A stretch of DNA of 64,000 nucleotides, taken from contig OZ037768.1 of NCBI GenBank assembly GCA_964035545.1, positions 12,170,741-12,234,740 of the forward strand. The letters are read 5' to 3'. The stretch is from Bugula neritina (lineage: Eukaryota > Bryozoa > Gymnolaemata > Cheilostomatida > Bugulidae). Numbering within the stretch: position 1 is the first letter of the stretch; each line of letters opens with the position of its first letter. The notes beneath the pieces were generated by a model. It did no database searches. It had not been told where the DNA came from and saw only the letters and a program-made list of their open reading frames with translations. This document shows, one piece after another, positions 1-9,924 of the stretch. Made by a program: the position numbers and the translations under genes.

Positions 1-1
1 T

Positions 2-1741
2 TGTAAAATCTAGTACTGCTGCGTGAACAGCCTTATGTTTATCGACATAGTTCAGTATCTGATGGAGAGTGGCGCATAATTGGGTCTCGCAGGACAAGCC
101 CTGGCGGAAGCCGTGTTGTCTTGTGCTCAGTACATTGTCAACGTTGGCAAGTATCTTACGTAGGATGAGATGTTCTGCCATTTTACATGGGATGCTAGTG
201 AGTGAGATGGGTCGATAGTTTTGAGCACAATCCTCTGCACCGCTTTTATGGATAGGGGTCACATACGCCTCTTTCCACTGGGTGGGGAGCTTCTGTTGAT
301 TCATAGAGGTTTTGTATATGATCGCAAGACAAGCGGATATTAGTAGGAGATCAACCATCAGATCTGCCTTCCTCAGGCCATCTGGACCTGGAGCTTTTCC
401 AGGCTTGAGGTTCTGTATTAACTTGGCAATACCATTGCTGTCGATATCTGGTGGATTATCTATGTTTGCTGAGTTGGGACCAAGTGATGTCAGTTGGTGC
501 CCACTGTTGAACTGGGAGTGGAAGAATTTGTTGAAGGTTTCCGCACAGTTTGCTGGATCTGCATTAAGGGTACCATCAGTCATTTTGAGTTTTATGCGAT
601 TTTTGTTATTTGAGTTTCCTTTGAGGTGCCGGTAAAAGGGCTTACTGTTGCCTTCTAGGAGTGGTTGGATGATTTTATTGTGACCATATTCACTTTTTAC
701 CATCCTAAAGACTTTTTTAGCTGTTTTCCGAATTTCCTTGTATTTCGCATAACTGAATAAGTCCCCGTTTGTTTTGTAGTGATTATAGCTTTTCCTCTCT
801 TTACGTGATATCCGTCTACACTTTTTGTTAAACCAAACAGGTTCATTTTTAAGCTTAGACGACAGTACTTTCGTTGGGACATGGTCACATATGGCCTGTT
901 GTAGACTAGATGAAAAATGATCCCACATTTCCTGTACATCATCCAATTCATCTATTTCATGTTTAGTTCTTTGCATATCTTCCCGGAATTTGTTGATATC
1001 TACTCTGTGGTAATCTTTGACAGTTTTGGAGGTTACTATATGGTGGTCTTTTGCTTTGTTCCATCGGATATTTGTTTTTATCATGGCGTGATCACTTAGC
1101 CCTGGGAAGATTACGCCTTGGGATGTTAAATCTTGGGGGGAGTTGGTGCAAAGTAAGTCGAGCGTGTTGCCATGAATGTGGGTTGGTGAGGTTATTAGTT
1201 GACTTAGGTTATAGAAGTTCAACATACATAGGAATGAGTTATGAAGGACCTTATCCTGGGCCTTCAGTTTGGGTTGATAAGTGTGCCAATTAATGTGAGG
1301 GAGATTGAAATCCCCGGCTAAGATGATGTGGTCATTGGGGAACTGTTGGGTTAATAATTCTAGGTTGCTACTCAATATGGATACATCTCTATCATGTGGG
1401 GGTCTGTAGTAACATCCGACAATTAAGCTCTCCTCTATTCTTACAAATATGATCTCGGCACTAGTTTTATCTTCTATGTTAATTTGGGTAGAGCGCAGGT
1501 TGTCATTAATGGCAATTAAGACCCCACCCCCATTTACATTACGATCCTTTCTGTAGATCCTTTTGTTGTTATAATCAAAGATGGTGTGACTTGGTATCAT
1601 CTGATTTATGTGTGTCTCAGTCAGGCAGATTATGTCGGAATTACATGTTTGTGATGATAGTTCAATAGTTTTGCCTTTGAGAGATCTCACATTGGCAAAA
1701 AAGAATTTTAAACACTGGTCTGTTTGGTCATGTATCGCCAT
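2..1741 (-). CDS. LINE-A ORF2: endonuclease plus reverse transcriptase, 3' part beyond the left edge
   Basis: I translated every codon of this frame; it has no stop for 580 codons and leaves the window still open. The N-terminal half is an APE-type (EEP) endonuclease: ICLTETH near residue 45, the KDRNVNGGG block, YYRPPHDRDV, LAGDFNLPHINW (catalytic Asp/Asn) and GLSDHAM. The second half is a non-LTR reverse transcriptase: NLKPGKAPGPDGL, VTPIHKSG, NYRPISLTSIPCK, QHGFRQGLSCETQL and the start of motif A (VLDFT). The Y-x-D-D box lies outside the window. The enzyme would nick target DNA and copy the element RNA. The first usable ATG (1739-1741) overlaps the end of ORF1b by 34 nt in the -1 frame, so reinitiation or frameshifting is likely. 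Intactness suggests recent activity. Family: CR1/L2-like, inferred from the PHD-type ORF1 upstream. Confidence 0.93.
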   Translation of the reverse strand, partial: MAIHDQTDQCLKFFFANVRSLKGKTIELSSQTCNSDIICLTETHINQMIPSHTIFDYNNKRIYRKDRNVNGGGVLIAINDNLRSTQINIEDKTSAEIIFVRIEESLIVGCYYRPPHDRDVSILSSNLELLTQQFPNDHIILAGDFNLPHINWHTYQPKLKAQDKVLHNSFLCMLNFYNLSQLITSPTHIHGNTLDLLCTNSPQDLTSQGVIFPGLSDHAMIKTNIRWNKAKDHHIVTSKTVKDYHRVDINKFREDMQRTKHEIDELDDVQEMWDHFSSSLQQAICDHVPTKVLSSKLKNEPVWFNKKCRRISRKERKSYNHYKTNGDLFSYAKYKEIRKTAKKVFRMVKSEYGHNKIIQPLLEGNSKPFYRHLKGNSNNKNRIKLKMTDGTLNADPANCAETFNKFFHSQFNSGHQLTSLGPNSANIDNPPDIDSNGIAKLIQNLKPGKAPGPDGLRKADLMVDLLLISACLAIIYKTSMNQQKLPTQWKEAYVTPIHKSGAEDCAQNYRPISLTSIPCKMAEHLILRKILANVDNVLSTRQHGFRQGLSCETQLCATLHQILNYVDKHKAVHAAVLDFT

Positions 1742-2430
1742 TCCCCCGAAGGAGATTTTGTCTGTATTCTCATATTTCTTATCCGATAGTCAGTTTTTTG
1801 GTCAGTGTCACTGTTTTCCCTTTTCATTCGCTTTATCTCTTGCCGAAGGGCATACTGCTGGTCACGAATCTCTTTGCATTCGTCAAGTTTGCAGTAGATC
1901 TTGCGTCCACGTAGTGTAGCATTTGTTCTTTTCAGGAATTCCCACTTTGAATATTCGTCTGGAAATTCTATTTTAATCGGCTTTGGTTTGTTTTTGTCAA
2001 CTGGTCCTGAGGTCTGTAAGCGTATTGCTCTTAGGGGTTTCGGAGTTGCATGGAAAGTATCGCTCGTCATTAGGTCTTTAATCATCTCCAGTGCGCTTTT
2101 ACCTTCCTGTTCATCTATGCCATAAAGAACGGCATTATTTTTCCTGTTTTCAGTCTCCCGTTGTTCAATACTCTTCTTCAGCAGGTTTCGAGCACTGTCG
2201 CTGATCTCCATCCCTTTCTTCAGGTTTTCAGTATTTGACTTTGCAGCGTCGGCATATGATTTCTCTAGTTTTGTCATTCTTTCTTCAAGGGCAGTGTTTG
2301 TTGCTCCAATCTTTGCATTAATTTGTTGCATTATGTCTTCAATTTTATTAAGCTTTCTTGAGTGGGTGCTGTGAAGCGCAAGAGAGTCTTCACCGTTGTT
2401 GTTCACCCTGTCTCGGCCTTGAAGAGAAGC
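1708..2430 (-). CDS. LINE-A ORF1b: coiled coil plus RRM-like RNA-binding protein
   Basis: This is a single open frame between the TAA at 2431-2433 and the TAA at 1708-1710; the first ATG is at 2329-2331. Visible parts: a charged coiled-coil stretch (MQQINAKIG to about ISDSARNLLKKS), then an RRM-like domain with the NNAVLYGIDEQEG strand and a C-terminal basic region (EIRDQQYALRQEIKRMKREN). This is the usual layout of the nucleic-acid-binding ORF1 protein of CR1/L1-like retrotransposons, which coats element RNA. It lies in the same frame as the PHD-finger ORF1a upstream and is separated from it only by the in-frame TAA, so it may be made by readthrough or reinitiation. ORF2 begins inside its last 34 nt. 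Confidence 0.82.
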   Translation of the reverse strand, partial: ASLQGRDRVNNNGEDSLALHSTHSRKLNKIEDIMQQINAKIGATNTALEERMTKLEKSYADAAKSNTENLKKGMEISDSARNLLKKSIEQRETENRKNNAVLYGIDEQEGKSALEMIKDLMTSDTFHATPKPLRAIRLQTSGPVDKNKPKPIKIEFPDEYSKWEFLKRTNATLRGRKIYCKLDECKEIRDQQYALRQEIKRMKRENSDTDQKTDYRIRNMRIQTKSPSGEWRYMTKQTSV

Positions 2431-2730
2431 TTAAATGACTGGAAGGCATGTGTTGCAGAACCATTTCACATTCTTTTCATCCATTTTGTCTAGCGTAGCA
2501 ACATCTGAATTGGTGAGGCTTTGGCAGGTACCATGGAACCAATCATCACAAAAATCACATTGGATCCACTTAGCACCAAATTTTTGAGAAAGGCCCCTTG
2601 TGTTAGTAACATAGCAATCGACATTGTTACAAGTTTTGCATTCTGGGTTGGTCGAGTCTTTGTTTTTGTCATTTTGAGACTGTTGTGATCCTGGTTGTGG
2701 TTGGCTTTGAGTGTTCCGGTCACCAGCCAT
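2431..2730 (-). CDS. LINE-A ORF1a: PHD-finger protein
   Basis: The frame starts at ATG 2728-2730 (a TTG nine bases earlier is in frame but unlikely). It encodes 99 residues: a low-complexity Gln/Ser-rich start, then a PHD-type zinc finger with CKTC, CYVT, the WIQCDFCDDWFH core, GTC, and a closing WFCNTC. PHD fingers in ORF1 are known in CR1-like LINEs, where they may read chromatin or bind protein partners. The TAA that ends it is in frame with the coiled-coil ORF1b. Everything else in this element (about 920 codons) is intact, so the stop may be natural. The 5' leader is short; the element appears to begin near 2800-2840, next to AT-rich sequence. Confidence 0.8.
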   Translation of the reverse strand: MAGDRNTQSQPQPGSQQSQNDKNKDSTNPECKTCNNVDCYVTNTRGLSQKFGAKWIQCDFCDDWFHGTCQSLTNSDVATLDKMDEKNVKWFCNTCLPVI

Positions 2731-2879
2731 CACGGACAACTAGAGTCTTGTGTTGTAGTAACAATAGGTGGTAATTGTGTTCAGTTTGGGGAGTTTCCCA
2801 CTAAGAACCCCTGGAGGGTGAATGCATGGGAACTCGATATATGCATATACATAATATATGCTTATAATACATATATACT

Positions 2880-3007
2880 CTTTTTTTATATTAGATCGTT
2901 CATTTATTTTATTTTCTTTAGTTATAGGGTTTCGTAGTAAAATGTAAGTAAAAAAATTTAAAAACCAACACTCTAGTCTAAATTCCATCTTTCAACTCTC
3001 TAGTAGT
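2880..3007 (-). repeat. LINE-B 3' end / LINE-A 5' junction, AT-rich
   Basis: Between the last LINE-B coding remnant and the LINE-A leader lies A/T-rich sequence. On the minus strand it ends in AAAGAAAATAAAATAAATG-like and TATATG-type runs, as expected for a decayed LINE tail. The exact boundary cannot be set. Confidence 0.4.
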
Positions 3008-5746
3008 TCAAGGATAAAAAGAGTGAAAATATACTTTTGAAGATATTGCAAGGAAGAAAAACTTCGAGTGTTGTCTGGTATTAATTGGAGGTTGTGGAGC
3101 GACATATTCTTGATTTATTAAATTATTTTCTATACATTTGAAAAATAGTTTTTGCCGCAATTCTTTTTGGCGGTCTTTCATGGATTTAATTCCTGTGGCT
3201 TCTCGCAGATTGCTGTAGCTTACTTGTGATCTTATAGAAAAAATAAAACGCAATGCTTTATTTTGAACTTTTTAAATAATTTTAATATCTTTTTTTAAAA
3301 CAGGATCCCAAACCTGACAACCATATTCCAACTTTGACCTTACTAAACTGTAATATGCAACAAGCTTAGTTTTTGTGTCTGCAGATTTTACTACTCTTTT
3401 TATCATTTCCAAGAATTTAATAGGCATTGGTTATTATTTGATTTATACGATTGGTCCATTTCATGTCATAACTAAATTCAATACCTAAATATGGATGTGG
3501 TTCTACGTTACTTAATCTAGTATTATTCAAAGTATATATTATATCAGAATTTTTTTCACCAACTAATATAACTGAGCATTTGGCTGCATTAAAACACATC
3601 TGCCAGGTATGGGACCATTTCTCCACGGTATTTAGATCTTGTTGTAGCTGATTTTAATTTTTTCTGACATTGAAAAGCAATGCATCATCTGCAAACAATC
3701 GGATCTGCGAGTCGATACCTAGTGGTAAGTCGTTGATATAGATAAGAAAGAGCAAAGGCCCCAGGACCGACCCTTGAGGTACACCAGGTATAACTTTTAC
3801 CTCATTAGATGGTGAATTGTCCACAATTACAAACTGCTTTCGAAAGGACAAAAATTGTTCAATCCATAAATAGATCAAGCAATTTATACCATACATTGAT
3901 AATTTTTGTAACAACTTTCTATGGTTAACAGAATCAAAGGCCTTGCTAAAATCCAAAACAACAAGATCAGTTATACTACCATGTTCTATATTTAAAAATA
4001 ACTCATTAGCGGTATACGCCAACTGAGTTTCACAGGACCTATGTTTTCTAAAACCGTGTTGTACTGGTGTAAGTATATTATGTTTTTCTAAATGAGCATT
4101 TATCTCTCTCACTAGGATATGTTCTATAAGTTTACAAGGGATACATGTAAGAGATATTGGTCGGTAATTATTGGGAATATGTCTGTCTCCTTTTTTGTGA
4201 ACTGGTGTAATTTTGGCGACTCTCCAGATATCTGGAATCGAGTTTGTTTTGATGGAATATTGGAATATCTTGGTAAGATGACCACTTATATAAGTGGCAA
4301 AGGTTTTTAGTAATATTCCACTTACATTATCAGGTCCACAGAATTTACTCAAATCAATTTTTATTAATAATTCTCTAACACCTGATTCATTTATTATTAT
4401 TTCACTATTATCTACAGAAAATTTTTGTGGCAGTTTCACTGTTTTACCATTGTCATGTGTGAACACGGACTCAAAAAATTTATTTAAGGTATTGGCTTTA
4501 TCTTGAGCACATTTGGCTACTTTATTATTATATTTTAGTTCTGGTATTGTATTTTTAGTGCTTTCATTCATTTTTCTCATATATATATAAAAAATGGTTT
4601 GCTATTACTACTTTGCAGTGGTTTATATAACATCCTGTTTAGATAAGACTTTTTAGCTAATTTAATAAGTTTTTTGTTGGTTTTTCTTGTTTTTTGGAAT
4701 CGAAGTATGTTATATTCAGTAGGACAACGTTTCATTTTGTTGTAGAGTGTTTTTTGTTTTGATAAATCTTTTTTTAAGTTTTTATTTAGCCATGATGAAT
4801 CTTTAGTCTCACAAACAGTTTTTGTAAGAACACAAGTGAATCGAAGTTTTTCTTTATGCAGCTCAGAAATAAATTGTAGATATCGATAATGTTTGAATTA
4901 TGTTTTATTGCAGTGCTAATCTTATTTTCATATTTTAGTGAGATCTTTGGAGCGTTAGTAAAATCTGTTTGATTATACAAGTGGATAGTTTTGGTTATAT
5001 GAGGAGAATTGGCATCAAGATTAATTTTTAAAGTGGCCAGAATCATTATGATCACTGAGGTGTGGATCTATTAGTGAAATGTTTTTAATTATTGCTTTGT
5101 TAGTAAGAAGCAGGTCTAAAATATTTCTATGGATATGAGTAGGTGTGTATATGTGTTGTTCTAAGTAAAATTCAGAAATTTTAGCTAGGAAGGGTTTAGT
5201 AATTTTAAAAGAGCCTGTAACTCTATAGTTATGCCAGTCAATCTTTGGGAAATTGAAGTCACCGTATATTAGTAGTTTGCTCTCTGAATTATGCACAGTT
5301 TTGTTTATTTCGTCAAGTAGGTCAGGTATTAAATTTATGTTCATATTATTTGGTGGTCGATAGACCAACAAGATAAAGAGAACTTCTCTACCTGAAGCTA
5401 TCTTTAGAAATAAGCATTCAGCTCGAGATGTTATAGGAATTTTATCAACATTGTACTTTGATTGGACATAGGCAGCAATGCCCCCTCCAGCTATGTTTCT
5501 ATCTTTACGAAAAATATTATATCCAGGTAAAGACAACTCTCCTGAACTGATATCAGGGCTAAGAAAAGTTTCTGTTAAACAGATAATAGCTATGTTAGAG
5601 TGTTGTTGAATCTCCAATTCTAAATTTGTGACTTTGTTTCTAAGTGACCGTATATTTAAGTAACATAATTTGCAACTAGATTCATTTTTATTTGCATTGT
5701 TTAAATGTAAGGTTTTTCTACCACGTCTAGTCTCACTCTGCTCGTT
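3008..5746 (-). pseudogene. LINE-B ORF2 remnant (endonuclease, RT, C-terminal domain)
   Basis: This is a decayed CR1/L2-like ORF2 read right to left. The endonuclease piece (5021-5746) shows NIRSLRNK, ICLTETF, KDRNIAGGG, LVYRPPNN, YGDFNFPKIDW and LSDHN, then a frameshift near 5045. A middle piece (4786-5055) carries on in another frame. The reverse-transcriptase piece (3654-4580) has [66 protein letters not shown] and the catalytic FADDA box, so the active-site aspartates survive. An in-frame TAA at 3654-3656 is followed by the C-terminal piece (3417-3653, with AAKC and YLGIEF), and a last frame-shifted piece runs to 3008. At least three frame breaks make it a dead copy, and its sequence is clearly different from LINE-A. 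Confidence 0.9.
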
Positions 5747-6655
5747 CTAACTTCTAACCTCAATAACTTTTCCTTTACTAATATTAACATTTTCACCTAA
5801 CTGGCGCCTTCTTTTCACTTCCTGTCTCAGCAAGTACTGTGCATCTCGCTCAGTTTTTGTAAGATCAGGATTTACAAAAATATTTTTTAAGCCCTCAGTA
5901 GATAGGCTAATGGATCATGCTTTCCCAGTTAGGGTCCATTTATCTTTTTTTTGGGCCATCGTGACAATATAGATATTCTTTTTTTGTTTAGTAGTGATCT
6001 CAAGCACTTTAGTTGCAGAATCAACCTTCACTACTTCTAAAAACTTTGTTATTTTGTCTTTGATTACTTCTCCGGAGAATACTACATTTAAAGCTCGCTT
6101 TTGTTTTTCTCTAAGCTCACCAGCAACCTGAGTCACAATTGATTCACTAGCTCTTTTGGGATAACCATCTTTTCTGGAGTTGGACCCAAGTCCGGTGTGT
6201 TCCTCCAGATTGGTGGGGCGAGCTTGCATAACACACTCTATTTTTTTGTTGAGGTTTTCAACAGCTACATCAAAATCAGCTTTTATAGATGCCACTGCAT
6301 GGTCTATACCCTGGCTTACACTTTCCATCCTATGTTCAACTGTAGTGTCAAGGGAAGCGACAGAGTGTTTCAACTCATTGATCTTACATTCTACCTGCGC
6401 CACTCTGTTATTAACAGCACTAATCATATCATGCAACCTTTTTGAACTACTTTCACAAAAGGAACAGTTCCAGTGAACTGAACTCTTTTCTCCAGAAGGA
6501 GATTTCAAAAGAATTGCAGTGGCACTATCCACACCTGAACATTTAATATCAAACCACAGAGTGCAAACATTGCATTGGATTGATTCTCCTTTGATGGTCC
6601 TCTTGCATCCACCACAGAAGCTATCATTATTATTACTATTAGCTCCTCCAGGCAT
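5747..6655 (-). pseudogene. LINE-B ORF1: PHD finger, coiled coil, RRM-like, one in-frame TGA
   Basis: The frame starts at ATG 6653-6655 (MPGGANS). The PHD finger is compact: CGGC, CNVC, LWFDIKC and WNCSFC within the first 75 residues. A coiled coil follows (about residues 75-150, RLHDMISAV to NLNKKIECV), then an RRM-like domain (ALNVVFSGE to IYIVTMAQKK). A TGA at 5915-5917 interrupts it, but the frame continues with the typical C-terminus (NPDLTKTERDAQYLLRQEVK, then the GKVIEVRS end) to TAG 5747-5749, 303 codons in all. ORF2 follows in the same frame. Unlike LINE-A, there is no stop between the PHD finger and the coiled coil here. Confidence 0.85.
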
Positions 6656-7150
6656 GTTATATTTTTTCAGTATCCTGACAAAATAATTGAAAATTTAGTG
6701 ATCAACGAAAAGGGAAAAAAAACAACAAATATAATTAATAGGTATGTTCACTCCGTACACTTGGGACTGATATCAATTAAACAACTGGCTCAAAATGGTC
6801 AAAGGTACTCACAGTGCCAACTCTCTGTTTACTAAACTTTCAAAATGATTATTCAACAAACAAGGTTGAAAATTAAACTGCGTAACACAATTCACACTCA
6901 AAATAATCAATTATTAATAATCACAAAAAGGGAGAAGAAGAGTTCAAAATCCTGAAGACAAAGAATAAAAATCAAAGTAATTTTACGAAAAATATGGTAT
7001 GATTAATAACAATCAAAAATTTCAAAATCTTGAAACCAAGGATGAAAATCAAAGTGAACTGATGATCACCAAACTAACTAGGCCAGGCCTACTAACTCAA
7101 ATTCAGAACTCATGTACTGTTACTGAGCACCTCGTATAACGATTTACGTT
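6656..7150 (-). repeat. Probable 5' leader of LINE-B
   Basis: No coding potential is visible. By position this AT-rich stretch upstream of the LINE-B ORF1 ATG is the best candidate for its 5' untranslated region. The 5' end is not defined; around 7140-7180 the sequence changes character. Confidence 0.35.
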
Positions 7151-7349
7151 AGTTTGGTTAGTAAGTTAGTTTTTTCGTTATAGTAATAGTCGTATAATAT
7201 GTATGAAATGAATGAATCCACAATAGTATAACAGAAAATATCGCAAAGGCTTTAAAGGTTTCAAATACGAGCGCTCAGAAAACACGTCCTTTCACTACGA
7301 AACTCGTACTCTAAATTTTTTATATTGTTGTAGTTTTGTGCACTACTAG

Positions 7350-7757
7350 AGTGGGGTATTATTGTACACACGAATGACTGCTGCATGATTTACTATGAGG
7401 CTGCAAGAGAAACCGAAGTAGTTAACGTTTATAAAAGATCTATATTTAAAGTCTAAGTAGATACAAATAAAGTCATCAACAGTCGCAAAAGAATATACAC
7501 TTATAGAACATCTACACAATATTATCTAAGTCTACATGACAGTTATCCTCCAACTGAGGCTGGGCGCCGGAAGGCGCTGTTTATATCTGAGGGGTTGGCT
7601 TTTATAGAGCGTGTCCACCTTCAGTTAAGTCAGTAGATCTGTGAGTAGAGCTAAGGCCGTCTAGACTCGTTCACTAGTACACCAAGAATTCTTTCTTCTG
7701 CTCTTGTCTAATCTCGTCACTTGTGTGTGCCAATGACCTCTCACCACATCCCCCCTT
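7350..7757 (-). other. LTR-like segment with polypurine tract and TATA-like box
   Basis: On the minus strand a purine run (AAAGGGGGGA) at about 7749-7757 is followed at once by TGTGGTGAGAGG, the arrangement expected where a 3' LTR begins. About 145 nt further on is a TATA-like CTATAAAAGCC. I could find no matching second LTR near 14.6-15.5 kb, so it may not belong to the BEL element at 8-15 kb. It could be a solo or foreign LTR. The lower boundary is a guess. Confidence 0.3.
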
Positions 7758-7965
7758 TGATGCAATCACATCAGCAATATAGGAATACCACCGTATCCCG
7801 CAAATAGTCAAAACAAACAAAAGCAGTACTAAATCATGATACAACTTTCAACAAAATATCGAAACAAACAAACTGTAAATGGTAGCATTCACGTATCGTC
7901 ATCTGAAGCCATCAGGATTACTATAGTGAAGTTTATATACAAATATGCGTACTATTAGAGTACTA

Positions 7966-9915
7966 ATGTTTGGATATGTACCCCAAGAAGATTTGCAAGT
8001 CAGTCCAGAAAGTTTCTTTGTTTATCTGCAGTTTCAGTTCCTTCCGTAGCGTGTTCGTAAGGCGAGTTGCTGTGACCGTTCCTTGTTGCTCAAGTCTTGG
8101 GATAGTCACCTTCTTTAGTAGTGCCACTCGAGACTTGGCCAGAATCAGATTGCAAAAATGTCTTTATTGTCAGCTACTTGTCTGATGTATGAGCATGCTC
8201 GGTAACCATTTAGGCTAGCATCACTGAAGTGATGCAGCTCAGTGTCGGCTATGTTGGCTTCAGGTTTGCAGCATCGTAGGATGTTTAATGCTGTGAGATT
8301 GCTCAAGTCATTTCTCCAGCACTCTTACTGTTGTTTGTCATCTGGGCACATAAGTTGATCCCATGACTGCTCTGAGGAAACTACCTTCTGTAGAATTTGT
8401 TTCTCTTTTAGAACAAAGAGTGAGATGAGTCCTATAGGATCATAAATCTGGGCTATGGTTGAGAGCGCTTCTCTCTTAGTTGATGGCTTGCCTTGTGATT
8501 CTGGGATGCTAAAGTGAAAGATATCTGTTTTAAACACTATCTCATCTCAAATGTTTGTTCACTAGGCAGTGTGTCTATGAGTATATCTATGGCTTTGGTA
8601 ATTTTTTTTACGCTTGAAGGCAGGTACTGCAGCTAATATGTCCTTGTTGTTTGAGAGAAACTTGTGTAGTCGTATGTTACCGTTTGAGCATATCTGTCTT
8701 GCAGCTGTGACTTAACTCTTTGGCTTCTTTTACAGCAGATACACCCGTCACACCATTGTTAATGTAAAATTTGTTCTGTAGAAATTCTGAAGCAAGGGGT
8801 GACATGGGTTGGTAGTCATTGGCCGGTTTTTCAAGACCAAAAGTTGCAACACCTGGTGATGATGTTGCCCCAAAGAAGTGAACATTCATCCTGTACTCTT
8901 TTACCACACCTTTATCGTCTATCCATAGGAACCGAAAGTAATCTGTGTGTTCTGGGGCTACAATAAAATTGTAGAACATTTGTTGAATGTCACATGTAAT
9001 TGCCACTGGCTCTCGTCGGAACCCTATCAGTAAGCCAAGTAGAGAGTTGGTATAGTCGGATCCTTGTAATACCACATCATTTGACGAGACTCCATCAAAT
9101 TTAAAGCTAGCATCAAAAACTACTTCAAGTTTGTGTTTCTGCTTGTGCCTGACACCATAATAAGGTATGTACCACACCTGCACTTCAACAGTGGCTGATA
9201 TGGCTTCTTCAGCATGCCCTGATTTTATAAGGTTGTCCATAGAAGTTGAGTATTTTGCTTTGTAAGGTGGGTCTGTGGAGAACTTCCTTAGTAAAGTATT
9301 TAGACGATTCTCAGCTTGTCTTTTGTTGTTAGGTAATTTTGGTAATGGTGTCTTGAATGGCAAGGGTATTACATAGTCACCTGATGGGTTCTGATCAATT
9401 GATGCCTCCAGAATTTTCATGAATTTGGCATCATCTTGAGATATGTACGCATCTTCATTTGTCTCTTGGAAGTCTCTTTCCAAAATGTTCAGTAACTGTA
9501 CATCTTTAGTAATGTTGGCTTTGTAAGCTGTCCTTCTTGGTTTCTCAGCGGTCCCCATCGCACCTCCACACATAGTCCATTCAAATAAGGTTTTTGCTCT
9601 AATAACCTTTACCTGTTTTACCACTAATGGCTGGCCTTGTCTCTAATGGTTGAATTACTTTTGTGGAATTCATTCTTACTTGAAGACCAGCTGATATGTC
9701 AATCAGTGATGAAATCTGGGTTGCTATGTCGATGAGGTGGTCTAATCTCTTAGCCATTTCCTTAGTGGGTAATTGTTGCTTGTCACAATACATATCATCA
9801 TGCTTGTATGCACTGATATGTGCATAGCTATCTTTCAGATAGCCTCACAGCATGATGTCATCCAATCTTTTGATGTCTTCAGTCACTGGTCTGTTGATTG
9901 TATGAATTGTGCCAT
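7966..9915 (-). pseudogene. BEL/Pao retrotransposon pol remnant (RT and RNase H), lower part
   Basis: Fragments read right to left: a junction piece (RPVTEDIKRLDDIML, stop, GYLKDSYAHI, then HLIDIATQISSLIDISAGLQV), then the Pao-type reverse transcriptase at 8677-9624. The latter has LEVVFDASFKFDGVSSNDVV, LLGLLIGFRREPVAITCDIQ, YFRFLW and VHFFGATSSPGVATFG. The catalytic Y-x-D-D box reads YINN, so both metal-binding aspartates are lost. The RT C-terminus follows at 8325-8537 (LSTIAQIYDPIGLISLFVL), a stop, then an RNase H part (HFSDASLNGY, TIPRLEQQG, TFWTDLQIFLGYI) ending near 7966. Integrase is missing. Several stops and frameshifts make it non-functional. Confidence 0.88.
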
Positions 9916-9924
9916 TCCTATTTC
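9916..9924. repeat. Target-site duplication of LINE-C (3' side)
   Basis: The 9-mer TCCTATTTC here is repeated at 12443-12451. The two copies lie exactly where BEL coding sequence stops and restarts around LINE-C. Confidence 0.6.

Noticed and set aside
312-2125. Plus-strand ORFs of 60-107 codons
   Set aside because: Antisense shadows of LINE-A ORF1/ORF2, with no family features.
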